Assembly (NCBI GenBank): GCA_947311845.1 | Contig: CAMZMU010000123.1 | Location: 13,235,347 to 13,299,346 of the forward strand | Reading direction: 5' to 3' | Length of the DNA stretch: 64,000 nt | Origin: Poa pratensis | Taxonomy: Eukaryota; Streptophyta; Magnoliopsida; Poales; Poaceae | Shown here: positions 11,060-21,011 of the stretch, piece by piece | Numbering within the stretch: position 1 is the stretch's first letter | Layout: every line of letters starts with the position of its first letter | Notes under the pieces: model-generated | Databases searched by the model: none | Seen by the model: the letters and a program-made list of their open reading frames with translations, nothing else | What the model was told of the DNA's origin: nothing | Made by a program: the position numbers and the translations under genes

Positions 11060-11700
11060 TAGAGATAGCTTGGGGATTTGCAACCTGACGAGCGAGCGCG
11101 ATCGCTCGAGCTGTCCGTGCACGCGACGAGGGCTATCCCACGTGCTCATACCCATCACTTTCCTTCTTTTTCCATGTCCCCTTTATCTTCCTCATCCCCA
11201 ACGAGGGCAAGCGCGAGCCAGAGCCGTGGCCAATCCCCATCCCTTTCCTTCTTCTTCCATGTCCCCTTCATCTTTCTCATCCCCGACTGAGGGCAAGTGC
11301 GAGCCAGAGCCGCGGCTGGCCGCGGCGGAGGCGGTAGAGGCGAGCAAGCAAACTTAACTTGGGAGGGTGGAGGTGGGGTTCGCCGGCGACGAGATCGGGG
11401 GGGGGGGGGGGGGGGGGGGGGCTTAGAAAGATGGTCAGGGCAGTGGCGGACCGGCGGAGGTGGTGATTTGAGGAGGGCGAGGCGGGCGCGGAAGCGACGC
11501 CGGCCGCGAGCGGCGGAGGCGGGCGGTTCGGCCGGCGATGACGGCGCGGGTCCCTGTTCATTTTCTTCCCGGCGGCGATTTTGTCGCGACGCGGTCGGAA
11601 CGCACTCGTGCGGGCTGTCCGAAACCGTGCGAGCGCGGGCGTGCAAGCTAGCCTCGCCCACAAGTGAGGTATTTCACTTTCCCCAAATCAATTCACGACA
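11060..11700. other. GC-rich patch with 85-bp tandem duplication and a G25 run
   Basis: The composition shifts abruptly to CpG-rich. An 85-bp unit (CCCATC..TTTCCTTCTT.. to GAGCCAGAGCCG) is present twice, from 11151 and from 11236. A 25-G homopolymer occupies 11397-11421. The block looks like the 5' end of a GC-rich cereal gene or a captured piece of one, and CAAGTGAGGTATTT near 11662 could be a splice donor. Frames are open on both strands because of the composition, and none shows a recognisable domain, so no gene is called. Confidence 0.45.
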
Positions 11701-12142
11701 ACATCATTGCTTCTCTCTCAATACCAGTTTCCCTAATAGGCTATAGCAACTAAAATTATTATATAACAATTTCGTAGGTACCATGAGCAATCAGAGAAGA
11801 ATTGATTTTGTTTTCAAAAGAAAAGGAGACTTACAGTAATGAATATGTCACTGAAGATTTTAGAAGAAAAAAATCTGAGAGCTGATTTGTAGTATGTAAC
11901 TCCATGCCTTATGGTCAAACTTAATCTTAGTATGATCTATTTTGTTTGATAGCAACTCATATATGTATACACCTATCGTATATGTATGATCTGTTAAACC
12001 AAAGGTATTGAGTATTTGACTAATGACTAGTTGACTACCAAGTACATGATTTATAATTTCAGTTCTTTGTGCTCTGATTTAGTTTGTCCCGCCAAGATTT
12101 GTTTGAAGCTCCGCCATTGGCTATTTGTGGCCAGCGATGTGG
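11701..12142. other. Intergenic or intron-like AT-rich DNA
   Basis: AT-rich sequence following the GC patch; nothing further recognised. Confidence 0.35.
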
Positions 12143-12150
12143 AGCCACGG

Positions 12151-12311
12151 CAGGGGCGGACCCAAGTTCAAGGCCCCCACTCAAAATTTCAAACTCCAAT
12201 GGAATATGTTCATTTTTAGAAGAAAAATATTCAAAATGTTTGAACTTATACATGAAATGCCCCAGTCACATAGTGTGCCCCCTCTCAAAATTTTGCCTAG
12301 GTCCGCCCCTG
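12151..12311. mobile_element. hAT-type MITE, 161 bp
   Basis: The termini CAGGGGCGGACCCAAG and, inverted, CAGGGGCGGACCTAGG differ at two positions. A perfect 8-bp duplication, AGCCACGG, lies at 12143-12150 and 12312-12319. Confidence 0.92.
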
Positions 12312-12319
12312 AGCCACGG

Positions 12320-13494
12320 TTGTGGATTTTAGGCCCCGAGCTGTCTTCGACTCTTTGTTCCGATCGATGTGGCTCTGTTCAACCAAATCGGGATTTGGTT
12401 GGCCCGGCCCTTACTATACAATCCTTTGGGGTATGGCTGCCTAGGCGATGAAACCTCTAAAGGTGGTCGTTCCGATCGATTTCCAAGATCCAAAGGTGGT
12501 CGGTTCGATGTCCGGGAGACTTTCGGCCGATGGTTACAGCCGGTAATGATGACGCCTTGTGCGCCGTCTCCTTCCCTGAAGGCGTCACCGATGCGAAGCT
12601 CCCACCTCCCTCTACTACCTTCGGGGGAAACCCTTGATCCGTTGATCCGATGATGGCAGTGCTCCTTTGTCATCTCCCCTTGGGGGCATCAATCACGGAG
12701 GTGTGCATCGGCCCGAGGACCAGTGGATAGATTCAGTGGAGAAGTGGTGTTTCATATACCGCATAGACGACGGCGAGTCTCTGTGGCGTGGTGCAGCGGG
12801 CTATCGGCGACAAACATGTGATGATGGGTAGATTAATGTGTTCGATCAATAATAAACCCCGAGTCACCTATGTGGGGAGAGAGCAACTTAAGGCATCACT
12901 CTGCGCTTGGAGTTACCTGAGTTGGTATACAAATAAGATAGTTGCCACCCATGTTCCCTTCGAGGAAGTTTCTGCGGCGCTTCTAGATGGCGAAGAGTGT
13001 ATTCATGCGTCTTCTGAAGGGTGTGTGACGGGCTATGATAATTATGCCAAACTAAATGGAGAATGGAGTTGTTGCGTATTACATCGATGCGTACGTTCGC
13101 CTGGGAGAGGCCACATGCCTTGAGGTCATGTACCATTTTTATGCAACGATGCTGAACGTGCTTGGAATGTGAAATATTTTGTAAACATGTTCACACGTAG
13201 ATTTTAACATCCTATGTATTCACAAAGTTGTTTCACGAAAAACCAATTTTTTTGGTCATGTGTAAAAGAAACAAATTTTGATGCTAAAATAAGGCTTTTC
13301 ACAAGATATTTTTTTGTGTTTTTTACATAGGCCACAAAATGTCGGTTTTAGACATAACAATTTTGTGAATAGATAGAATGTTGAAAATGTATACGTGAAT
13401 TTCATCTTGGAATTTTTCGACATTTTTAAATGTGTTTTTAAATATCGGAGCAAAAATGGATTTCCCATTCTCTAGGGTGATCGGTCGAAAAATA
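12320..13494. other. Unassigned DNA, moderately GC-rich to 13.1 kb
   Basis: The left 800 bp is moderately GC-rich with short open frames (for example 12788-13123 plus) that lack recognisable motifs. The remainder is AT-rich. No gene is supported. Confidence 0.35.
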
Positions 13495-13496
13495 TA

Positions 13497-13578
13497 CTCC
13501 CTCCGTTCGGAAAAGGATGTCACAAAAATGAACTATAGATAGACCATTTTTGTGACATCCTTTTCCGAACGGAGGGAG
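13497..13578. mobile_element. Stowaway (Tc1/Mariner) MITE, 82 bp, perfect hairpin
   Basis: The element starts CTCCCTCCGTTCGGAAAAGG and ends with the exact inverted copy. The two 34-bp arms match without mismatch around a 14-nt loop. TA flanks both sides (13495-13496 and 13579-13580), the Stowaway target. Unbroken arms suggest a fairly young insertion. Confidence 0.95.
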
Positions 13579-14904
13579 TACATAGTATGAGTATCTAAAT
13601 TTGCATGCATACCGTGTATCATGTATTGAATGATACAAGAAACAAACGTGTCCATATTGACAGACGCATCACACATGTAAATGTTATCGGTGCAAGCCAG
13701 TTTAAGGCCTCCACGTACTCATCTGCCTATTAGAGGTGACTAGGTAATATGCCCGTGCGTTGCAACGGGTGAGATAAAATCTATGTTGTGGAGTCTTACA
13801 CAGAGATGATGGATCAGTTCCTTGTATTTTCATAACATTTCAACCATAAAAAGAATAGTGAAAAATTCGGACTATTTTTTCTACTGGCATGCACTGTGCA
13901 TATGCCCGTGCGATGCTACGGGGAGTAAATATTCTAATGTTTTCACTAATCGTGTCAAACATGCAATTTTAGAATTATTATGCACATCAAGCATCATTGT
14001 CAAGTTTTGAGCAAAGTCATAATACTAGTATTTCATAACGTGCTTTTTGAGCAAAGGCATGTTCATGATTTTTGGCTACATCTCATACCTATCTTGCATC
14101 CGAGTATACCTTTTTTTTTAGAAAAGACACCAAAGACATCTTATATATGATATTTATCAAGGAAAACATTTGATACAAAGAAGATACAACTCGACTCAAC
14201 GCACATCCGAATATACATGTGTGTATAGATACGTTGCCAAAAAATGAAATAATTTGGTAAGAAACTATAATTCGACATCATATGCATAGTAAGTAACTAA
14301 TAAACATTTATCTCTTACTAAGACTACGCACGTATCATTCCTTGTTTTAATATTCCTTCTCTTTGATGAGTGAGTTTTTATCGAGTCATTCAAATGTATC
14401 TCATGGCAGCGAGTTCTGTTCAAATAATGATACAAAATAAAATAAGTATCATGATATGATGCAAAATATATCGGTTCAGCAATGTCGGACAAAATATTTT
14501 CCATGAAATACTCCATAAAATTTAACATGTAGAGACCACAAGATGACATGCATGATTACGGAATTTTGATATGTTGAATAAAAAATATAAAAATCTTAAT
14601 AGTTTGATAAAACTTTCAAAATGATCATGGCTGAACATTTTTTTAACTTTGTGACCGTACTTTGTCACCCCTGATCTTCAGGTAAAAACTGTAGCTATGA
14701 TCAGGTCAACGGAAGTAGGTTGTGTGTAGCTTTATTTGCTTTGGATTAATTCTGCACAGTGGAACTCGGTTTAACTTTATGCAGTTTTACTAATCCATAA
14801 ATTTAAATCTTATTGCCATGCAGTACTTATCTATTACCCTGCTTTGTGTTGAAATCACAATAAACATGTGATGGAAGCTGAATAAAGAAATGTATTTAGA
14901 ACAC

Positions 14905-16023
14905 TCATGAACGTTGAATGAGATTACCTTGTGAAATTTCTCTCATGATGATGGAACTTGTTTGCGTTTTATGACCACCTGCCATAGGAACAGGTCTTAG
15001 TCGTCCTGCAATATTTTGCATCTGATACACATCATTCATGTGAAGCCAATTGGATTCATCGTCATATGTTATATTATTCTCCTTGTCGTGGGGGTTGTGT
15101 TCATATGATCCAGAAGAATTTGGTATATTTGATAAGCCTGCAAGAAAAATGCATCTCCACATTAGTCATGGTATTTTAACCTTTTGCAAGCTTACAACAT
15201 GCAATCCAATATTCCATGGTACAACACCACCTGCAGTAGATATCTGTTGCAGTTGGGTGACACCCGATTGTCTCGTAGCTGGTGTGTGTGACACAGTGTT
15301 AGTGACGTTCAGTAGTGCAGTAGCTGATTTTTCTGCTCACGGTATTGGCGTTGTCGGCTTAGTATCTCATCCTTATTTTGTGGATAGCGTTCCCTGTCCC
15401 TCTGCCCTTCTTCTTTCTTTAGGGTCTACATAGATGGAATAAGCTAGTTAGTATCAAGAAGTAGGGGTGTATGTACTAAACTGATCATCATTACAATTGG
15501 ACATGGACACGGGTGTTTGGGTTTCATTTTCCTGGGACATGGCCAGCTGGTTTTCATTGGCTTGACGCTGTTTTTTCATCATAACATCTTTCTTTCGTGC
15601 ATAATATTCTCTGTTCCTCTGTCTCTTTAATTCTCTAAGGTCTGTATAGATACATTGGACAAGTTAGCACATCAGCAATACCATTATTCATCTTAATAAA
15701 AACTGTAGGGAGTGGTTTCTGATAGTTACCCAAGGAGCATGTGTTACTTATATCATGAAATGGAGTGCGCGAACCCGAGCCATTGGGAGATGACATGCCG
15801 TCGCCTTTCTGTGAATATGTAGGGTCTGTGTAGATACAATTGGAGCGTTAGCACATCAGCAATAGCAGTATTCGTATTCCAAAAAAAACAGTAGGAGTGG
15901 TTTCTGATAGGTACCCAATGAGTGGGTGTTACTTATATCCTTAAATGGAGTGCGCGCACCCGCGTCATTGGGAGATTTTTTTAGAAATGGGGTTGTCCCT
16001 ACCTTCCTGTGAATATTTAGGGT
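14905..16023 (-). pseudogene. Degenerate multi-exon gene remnant, probably Helitron ORF N-terminal region
   Basis: Minus-strand exon-like pieces with canonical borders are recognisable. A repeated exon encodes SPNGSGSRTPFHDISNT (15730-15825; a 109-nt variant at 15915-16023). It ends at a GGGTAAC or GGGTACC donor and is followed by an intron ending in CTATACAG or CTACACAG. The next exon, from 15641 downward, encodes an arginine/lysine-rich helix, LKRQRNREYYARKKDVM. A related piece follows the next acceptor (RDRERYPQNKDEILSRQRQ, about 15300-15430). Further on, 14905-15162 contains a low-complexity DKENNITYDDESNWLHMNDV stretch. Such Arg-rich N-terminal regions before the Rep/helicase domains are what I recall from grass Helitron proteins. 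No Rep (HUH) or helicase domain is visible, and stops and frame breaks make it non-functional. Confidence 0.45.
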
Positions 16024-16138
16024 CTGTATAGATACAATCGGAAAGTTAGCACATCAACAATAACAGTATTCCTATTCAAAAAAAAAACTGTAGGGAGTGG
16101 TTTCGATTGTTACCCAAGGAGTGGGTGGTACTACTGGA
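15637..16138 (-). repeat. Tandem triplication of an exon-intron unit (184 and 198 bp, third copy partial)
   Basis: Copies start at AGGTCTGT(A/G)TAGATAC at 15637, 15821 and 16019. Each contains the end of an intron, an acceptor, an exon encoding the TPFxDISNT phrase (copies 1 and 2), and a donor. Copy 2 has a 13-bp insertion, with TTTTTTTAGAAAT, that shifts frame. A partial fourth copy start lies near 15420. Confidence 0.8.
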
Positions 16139-16833
16139 TTACGTTTTCCCACTTAGCATATTTTAATTATGTTTGGGGAAACTGGACTGATGATGGTATT
16201 GGATTGTTGAGTTCCTCAAGCGTTTAAAAAACCATTACTGTGGAGTAAGTATGTAAGGCGCCCGGGGTGAAGATTACAAGTGCATAGTTCATATGATCTC
16301 ACTGTGATTACTTGAACAACTAGTTTCTGTTTCAAGTCTTGTTCATCAGCATTCTTTGTATTTAATAACACATTGTATTGATATGGTTGGTTGTTCATCA
16401 AGCATTGTTTCCATGATTCTATAACCGTGGCTCCCATTATTTGTGTTTCACAATTGAACTGGAGCAGTTACCATCATCTTGCAAGTGGTGTGGTAGATGG
16501 TCCCAAAGAAGATGAAACTACATGTGTTGTGCTGGCAATTTTCGTTGGAATTACTCAAAAAACATATTCTATGTGAGAGTAAAAATGTTTACAGTTTTAA
16601 TTTGATTTTGCCATCTGTCGAGGGTTTAAAACTTCAAAATTAACTTCAGAATACAATCTGAATTTTGTGGAAGATTGACAGCAGGATGAAGTGTAACTTG
16701 TCACCGTTTTTTACAGGAGTTGACGGCTGCCACTTGATGGCGCGGTGCAGGGAGGCGAGGGCGCTGTGCAGCAAGACGACGGTGCTCTGCCGGACTGCAA
16801 AGGCGCCTTTCAGGACACCTCCTGCTGCCTGGT

Positions 16834-17193
16834 GGCGGGCTGTAAGGGCGCCGTCGAGGAAGGTGCCGATGGGTTGGGCGTCCCAGCAAGTAGACGGTGG
16901 TGCCGGCCGGCGTGGGCGCCGTTTGACGAAGTTGCTGGCGGGCTGTAAGGGTACTATCGACGATGGTGCCGATGGGTTGGGCGTCCTAGCAAGAAGACGG
17001 TGGTGCCCGCCGGCGTATGCGTCGTCCAGGACGGAGACCTAGCGCTGCCGGGTGGCGTGGGCGCGACCGGGACCTCGTATCGGGCCGGGCGGCGAGCGCG
17101 CCGTCGAAGAAGGCACTAGTGCCGGGCAGCGTGGGCGCGACGGAGACCTCGTATCGCGCCGGGCGGCGAGCGCGCCGTCGAAGTGGATTTGGA
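16834..17193. repeat. Two GC-rich tandem repeats (103-bp and 74-bp periods)
   Basis: A 103-bp unit beginning GGCGGGCTGTAAGGG starts at 16834 and 16937. A second unit with GTGGGCGCGAC and GACCTCGTATCG recurs at a 74-bp period from about 17046 to 17193. The block lies near the 5' end of Helitron C (minus) and looks like GC-rich captured DNA; no protein family is recognisable. Confidence 0.75.
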
Positions 17194-17670
17194 CAGGGAG
17201 TCGTCGTGTGGCGAGCGAGACTGGTGTCGAAAACTGATCAGTTTGTGCTGCCGTGATTGCAGGAGTTATGATCACGGGTCGTGCATATTCGAAAATTCAT
17301 GTGCGCCAGTTAAAAAAAACAATTCCTTGGCGGTGGAGGTGAAGTAATTTCAGTCGATGTAAATCGCTATGTGTACACGGAAGATCTGACCAGTGGGGCT
17401 AAGGCAGTGGTCGTGGGATGTTTTGGTGGGGGGAAGCCAGCGTTGTATTGGTACTATTGGTTTGGCGTACGTATTGGTGGGTGGCTTTAGGAAACTGATG
17501 TTCGCTGTTTTATTAGTACTAGTGAACGTGCACGTGCAACGCACGAATAATCTAAGGATTTCTTCCATATGCTAATCACCACAACCAAATCAAATATATG
17601 AATAAAATAGTCACTGCAATTACAATACTAAATGCCCCTATTATATTTTTCCAAAAAGCACTGAACTTTA

Positions 17671-17766
17671 GCTTCCCAATTGCTGCAAAAGTTAATCTAC
17701 AGCCAAAAAAAATCGTCTGTACGGTTTAGCTTCCCAGTTGCTGCAAAAGTTAATCTACGGCCAAGA
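17671..17766. repeat. Short tandem duplication near the 3' end of Helitron B
   Basis: AGCTTCCCA(A/G)TTGCTGCAA followed by AAGTTAATCTAC(A/G)GCCAA occurs twice, 58 bp apart. Confidence 0.8.
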
Positions 17767-18339
17767 AAACAAAAATCAACTGAACCATTTACACCTTAAT
17801 ACCTAATAGAATAAAACATTATGTCGACAAGAAACATCTTTGAAATATGAATTACTGCATTGCTGGATCATATACAAAATTGCAATCAAGAAGTCTCATC
17901 TAAACCAATAATATTTCCTCCATGGTTGTCTTCAAAAAAAAAAAAACAGACGGTAATATTAAGAATTGCAGATTTTAAGAAGGTGCAACTTAACCAAGAT
18001 TTTTTTACTCCATGTTTCTCTTCAAAAAAATTGCCCACGATAGTCCAAGAATCAGGGCCATCAGAAGAAATAACTTCTGCTATATGCTAATTTGGAATAA
18101 AAGGATGCATGCCCACTGGCTTCACTTGCATGAAAAGGAGTACATGTTCGATGTTTCAATGCTCCGTATTTTTAGCCTGTATAATTGATGCAGTGCCCCC
18201 ACAATTTCTCCTCCTATCTTCCGAGGACATCCCTGTCAAAGTGTCAAGGCTGAGTAGCGGCCACACCGCACGCCATTTGTAACTGTTACTACTCATCAGC
18301 TATCTGCACCGGCCAACTACGTACTCGGCGCTGGCAGCT

Positions 18340-18609
18340 TCATGAGAGGCTGAGAGCCTTCATCTGGTCGTACGCCACCAGCCCGATGGCCGCCGACGGC
18401 ACCGCCATGACGTACGCAATCCCTAGCCCGGCGTATAGCCGCCGCACGCCTTCCTCTCGCGCGATGGTGCGGACGCCCCTGCAGCACGCCGCCGCCGGCG
18501 CATAGTCCGAGTTGCATCCGCCGCCGCACCACGGCCGGTACGTCGCCGTGCTGGCCAGCTGAGCCACGGCCACAACGCACACCATCTGAGCCTCCGCGCG
18601 CCCGTCCAA
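18340..18609 (-). pseudogene. Mitochondrial substrate carrier fragment captured in Helitron B
   Basis: The minus frame ends with GVRTIAREEGVRRLYAGLG, AYVMAVPSAAIGLVAYDQMK and a stop. This matches the end of the third mitochondrial-carrier repeat: an amphipathic matrix helix, EG-x-x-x-LYxG, then the last membrane helix and YDxMK. In a neighbouring frame (within 18317-18760) the phrase VVRRRMQLG resembles the PxDxxRRRMQ signature after the fifth helix, so two frameshifts appear to separate the pieces. Intact carriers have about 300 residues in six helices and move metabolites across the inner mitochondrial membrane. Only the C-terminal sixth to third is here. It lies just downstream of the F-box fragment in the same orientation. 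Confidence 0.6.
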
Positions 18610-18632
18610 CCCATCGGGGAGGCCCTGCAGAA

Positions 18633-18728
18633 TCAGCGGGAGAAAGCGAGCCAGCGCGACGGGACGCGGCGGAGGACGTCGGCGAGCACATCGTCCGGTA
18701 GACCCGCCGCCAGCAGGTCCTGCCCCAT
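18633..18728 (-). pseudogene. F-box domain fragment captured in Helitron B
   Basis: A 31-codon minus frame from ATG 18726-18728 encodes MGQDLLAAGLPDDVLADVLR and then RVPSRWLAFSR before a TGA. LPDDVLADVLRRVP is the start of a plant F-box, the Skp1-binding segment of SCF ubiquitin-ligase adaptors. The fragment stops inside the F-box, and a different gene's sequence follows, so it is a transduplicated 5' exon end. It could only contribute the N-terminus of a chimeric transcript. Confidence 0.6.
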
Positions 18729-19650
18729 TCCGTCGCCGCGTGCGGCTGCACGCACCGCATTGTTCTGTTTTTTAATTTCTTTTAGCGGTGGCAAATCTCG
18801 TAATTATCACGAAACGAAATAAAACGAACCGGTACGATGGCATTAGCAGTATTATGTGATTTGGTGGGAGGGTAAAACGGGCAAACGTAGATTTGTGTTG
18901 AGTTGTCAAACATTGGAGCGATCTGGACCGTTGGCCAAATATTGAAGGGCTCAGATTCAATGTATCAACACAAGTTTGCTCTTTTAATAGTAGTACTAGC
19001 AAAAGTGCCCGTGCGTTGCAACGGGATAGAAAATATCAACGCGTTGGAAACATCGGCTGGACCTAAATTTTGCCCCACAATTGATATACGCATGTAACCC
19101 CTTTATTTGTCCAATTGTCCTTTTATGTTATACTATTTTTTTTCTATTTGATTTACTCAGCAAGGTGCTTGCAACAAATTACTACGGATACTTAGCAAAT
19201 CCCGTGGTCTGTCATCCCAATAAGATTAAAATGCTTCTCCCCGCCTCGCTGCACCAGCCTGATGACACACCTACAAGCTTCTTAGGTTGCAACTTATTTA
19301 GATGTTATTTACCTAAATAAGTTCCTTCCTTCATCTATTGTACAAGCATGGTTGCAAGCATTTATCAGGCGAATACACCACATGGTCTGGATGTAGCCCA
19401 GTACGTAGCATGGATCATGGAACTTAAAAGCTGAACGGATATAATAGTTTTTCTTAAAATACTTGAAATGAATCGCTCTTCTTATTTAGTTCAACGGGAT
19501 AAATAAATTCATGTGCATTGCAACGGGATGAATAAAATCTGTGGCAGGATTCGTTGCAACGGGACACCAAAATAATAAATTTAGAATCCACTTGTTGTGT
19601 CATTTTATAATCTTTTAGTACTTGATCACATAAACGGAGTAGTTCAGACT

Positions 19651-19818
19651 TAGTCATGTCATCACACATTTTTTCCGTCCAAATTATTTTTCATGAACTC
19701 TACTTCTTGTATTTCTAAACTTATCCTAAATGATTAGTCAAGTCATCACACATTTTTTCCATCCAAATTATTTTTCATGAACTCTAATTCTTGTATTTTT
19801 AAACTTATCCTAAATGAT
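19651..19818. repeat. 84-bp tandem duplication in Helitron A
   Basis: Two near-identical copies, 19651-19734 and 19735-19818, of a unit starting TAGTCA(T/A)GTCATCACACAT, with only a few differences. Confidence 0.9.
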
Positions 19819-19899
19819 TTTGTAGACAATGTGTCTCCGTTTGTGAAACTGTTTAATCAAACTGTTGCGAAAGAAAAAAGTACGTAGTAAAAGAAAAGG

Positions 19900-20870
19900 T
19901 TTTAGAATCTGTGTGAGAGAGAGCAGCCAGCCCGACCAGGCCTGGGAGAGGCGCAAGGCCCAGCCAAACGTGAACGAAGCCCTAGCATCCCTGGTCATTT
20001 TGCACCTACACCCCCGCCGTTCTGTTTCTTTTCAAAATTGGCTCCTTCCACCATCTTCACAGCCACCACACACACGGGCACGCACGAACCATCAGATGCA
20101 CACACGCACATGGTGCCCGGCCTCCCTCCTTGCTCCCCGGTCGCCTCGGGACCGCCGGCGAGCAACCCAATCAGCCAGCGCCCCTCTCTCTGACTCCTCC
20201 TCCCTCTGACCTCTCCGCCTCCATGTCTCTCGCCATGGCCAGTAGGGCCCCTGCTCCGGTCGTTGCTGGAGCAACAAGCGCCGGCCGGCGGCCTTCACTG
20301 TCGACGAGGTCTAGTTGCGCCTCTACTCCTTCTCGCGGGCGTCGTCCTGACGTTCTTTCCAGGGGCTGCATCGCCTGGTTGTGGCGCTGTTCGCTGCCGC
20401 GAGGCGAGCACCTCACCAGGACTGAAGGTCGCCCTGCGCTCCCCATGGACGCCAGTGCGGGCCTCCCCGCTGGCTGCTGCTCATCATTTTCCCCATTGAA
20501 GCTCGCTACTCGCGTCGGCGCCGCGTTGGCGAGGATCTGCCGGGCGAATTAGGGAGGAACGACCCGGTGATGGCATCTCCTCTGCCTCCCTGCTACGGCC
20601 GCGAAGGCCACGCTGGAGCTGCCGCTCGATTCGCTTGATGACGAGTTCATCTCCCTTGTACTGCGGCCGGCACAGGAGCGCGGAGGGGAATACCGTTGGT
20701 GCAGAGCAAGACGGCCGGAAATCGCAGCTGTGCAGAGGATCAGCGCAGCGTGCAGGCGTATCCTGCCATCTGACGCGGCCAGGACGAAGCGAAGAGGCGT
20801 GAGGTTGGCCGCTGTAGCAGGTACGGCCGGCGTCAGTGGGTAGCAGCGTGCGGGCCGGCGGTGTGTTTAT
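19900..20870. other. GC-rich cargo of Helitron A, gene-like but unidentified
   Basis: On the plus strand a C/T-rich leader-like stretch (CTCCTCCCTCTGACC near 20200) is followed by an ATG in a favourable context, CCGCCTCCATG (20222-20224). That frame is open to 20552 and encodes about 109 residues of Ala/Arg/Ser-rich sequence with no domain I recognise. It resembles the 5' end of a captured cereal gene, antisense to the Helitron. Other frames are equally open because of composition. Confidence 0.3.
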
Positions 20871-21011
20871 TCGGGCTGGAAAAAGGAAGAACGAAGCGGT
20901 ACGTGGCATCGGTGGTATTATGTAATTTGGTGGGAGGGTAAAATCGGAAAGAAAAATGACGTACCACAAGAAACCTTAATGCTTTTATTATTAGGTATAG
21001 ATATAGATAGA

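Larger units (their letters stand above)
13740..17518 (-). mobile_element. Helitron C (outermost of the nest), minus strand
   Basis: On the minus strand the 3' end is a hairpin, CCCGTTGCAACGCACGGG (13751-13768), then CATATTAC and CTAG (13740-13743), followed by T, as expected for a Helitron. Its 5' end, TACTAATAAAACAGCG from 17518 downward, abuts the 3' end of Helitron B. The missing first four bases, TCTA, are best placed at 21008-21011, beyond the inner Helitrons. The element carries degenerate Helitron-type coding remnants (14905-16023) and two GC-rich tandem repeat blocks near 17 kb. The base before TCTA is C rather than the expected A, a weak point. Confidence 0.75.
17519..18995 (-). mobile_element. 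Helitron B (middle of the nest), minus strand
   Basis: The minus-strand 3' end has a short hairpin, CGTGCGTTGCACG, then TGCACGTTCA and CTAG (17519-17522), followed by T. The 5' region begins at 18995 with TACTACTATTAAAAGAGC, directly after the CTAG of Helitron A. Its first six bases, TCTATA, map to 21002-21007. The first 150 bases resemble Helitron A's 5' region (both contain TTTTACCCTCCCACCAAAT), so A and B are related. It carries fragments of an F-box gene and a mitochondrial carrier gene. Confidence 0.78.
18996..21001 (-). mobile_element. Helitron A (innermost of the nest), minus strand, 2006 bp
   Basis: The minus-strand 5' end TCTATACCTAATAATAAAAG starts at 21001 and is preceded by A. 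The 3' end is the hairpin CCCGTTGCAACGCACGGG (19007-19024), then CACTTTTG and CTAG (18996-18999), followed by T. This matches the Helitron pattern of a TC start, a hairpin plus CTRR end and insertion between A and T. It carries a GC-rich block (about 19900-20870) on which no gene could be named. Confidence 0.82.
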
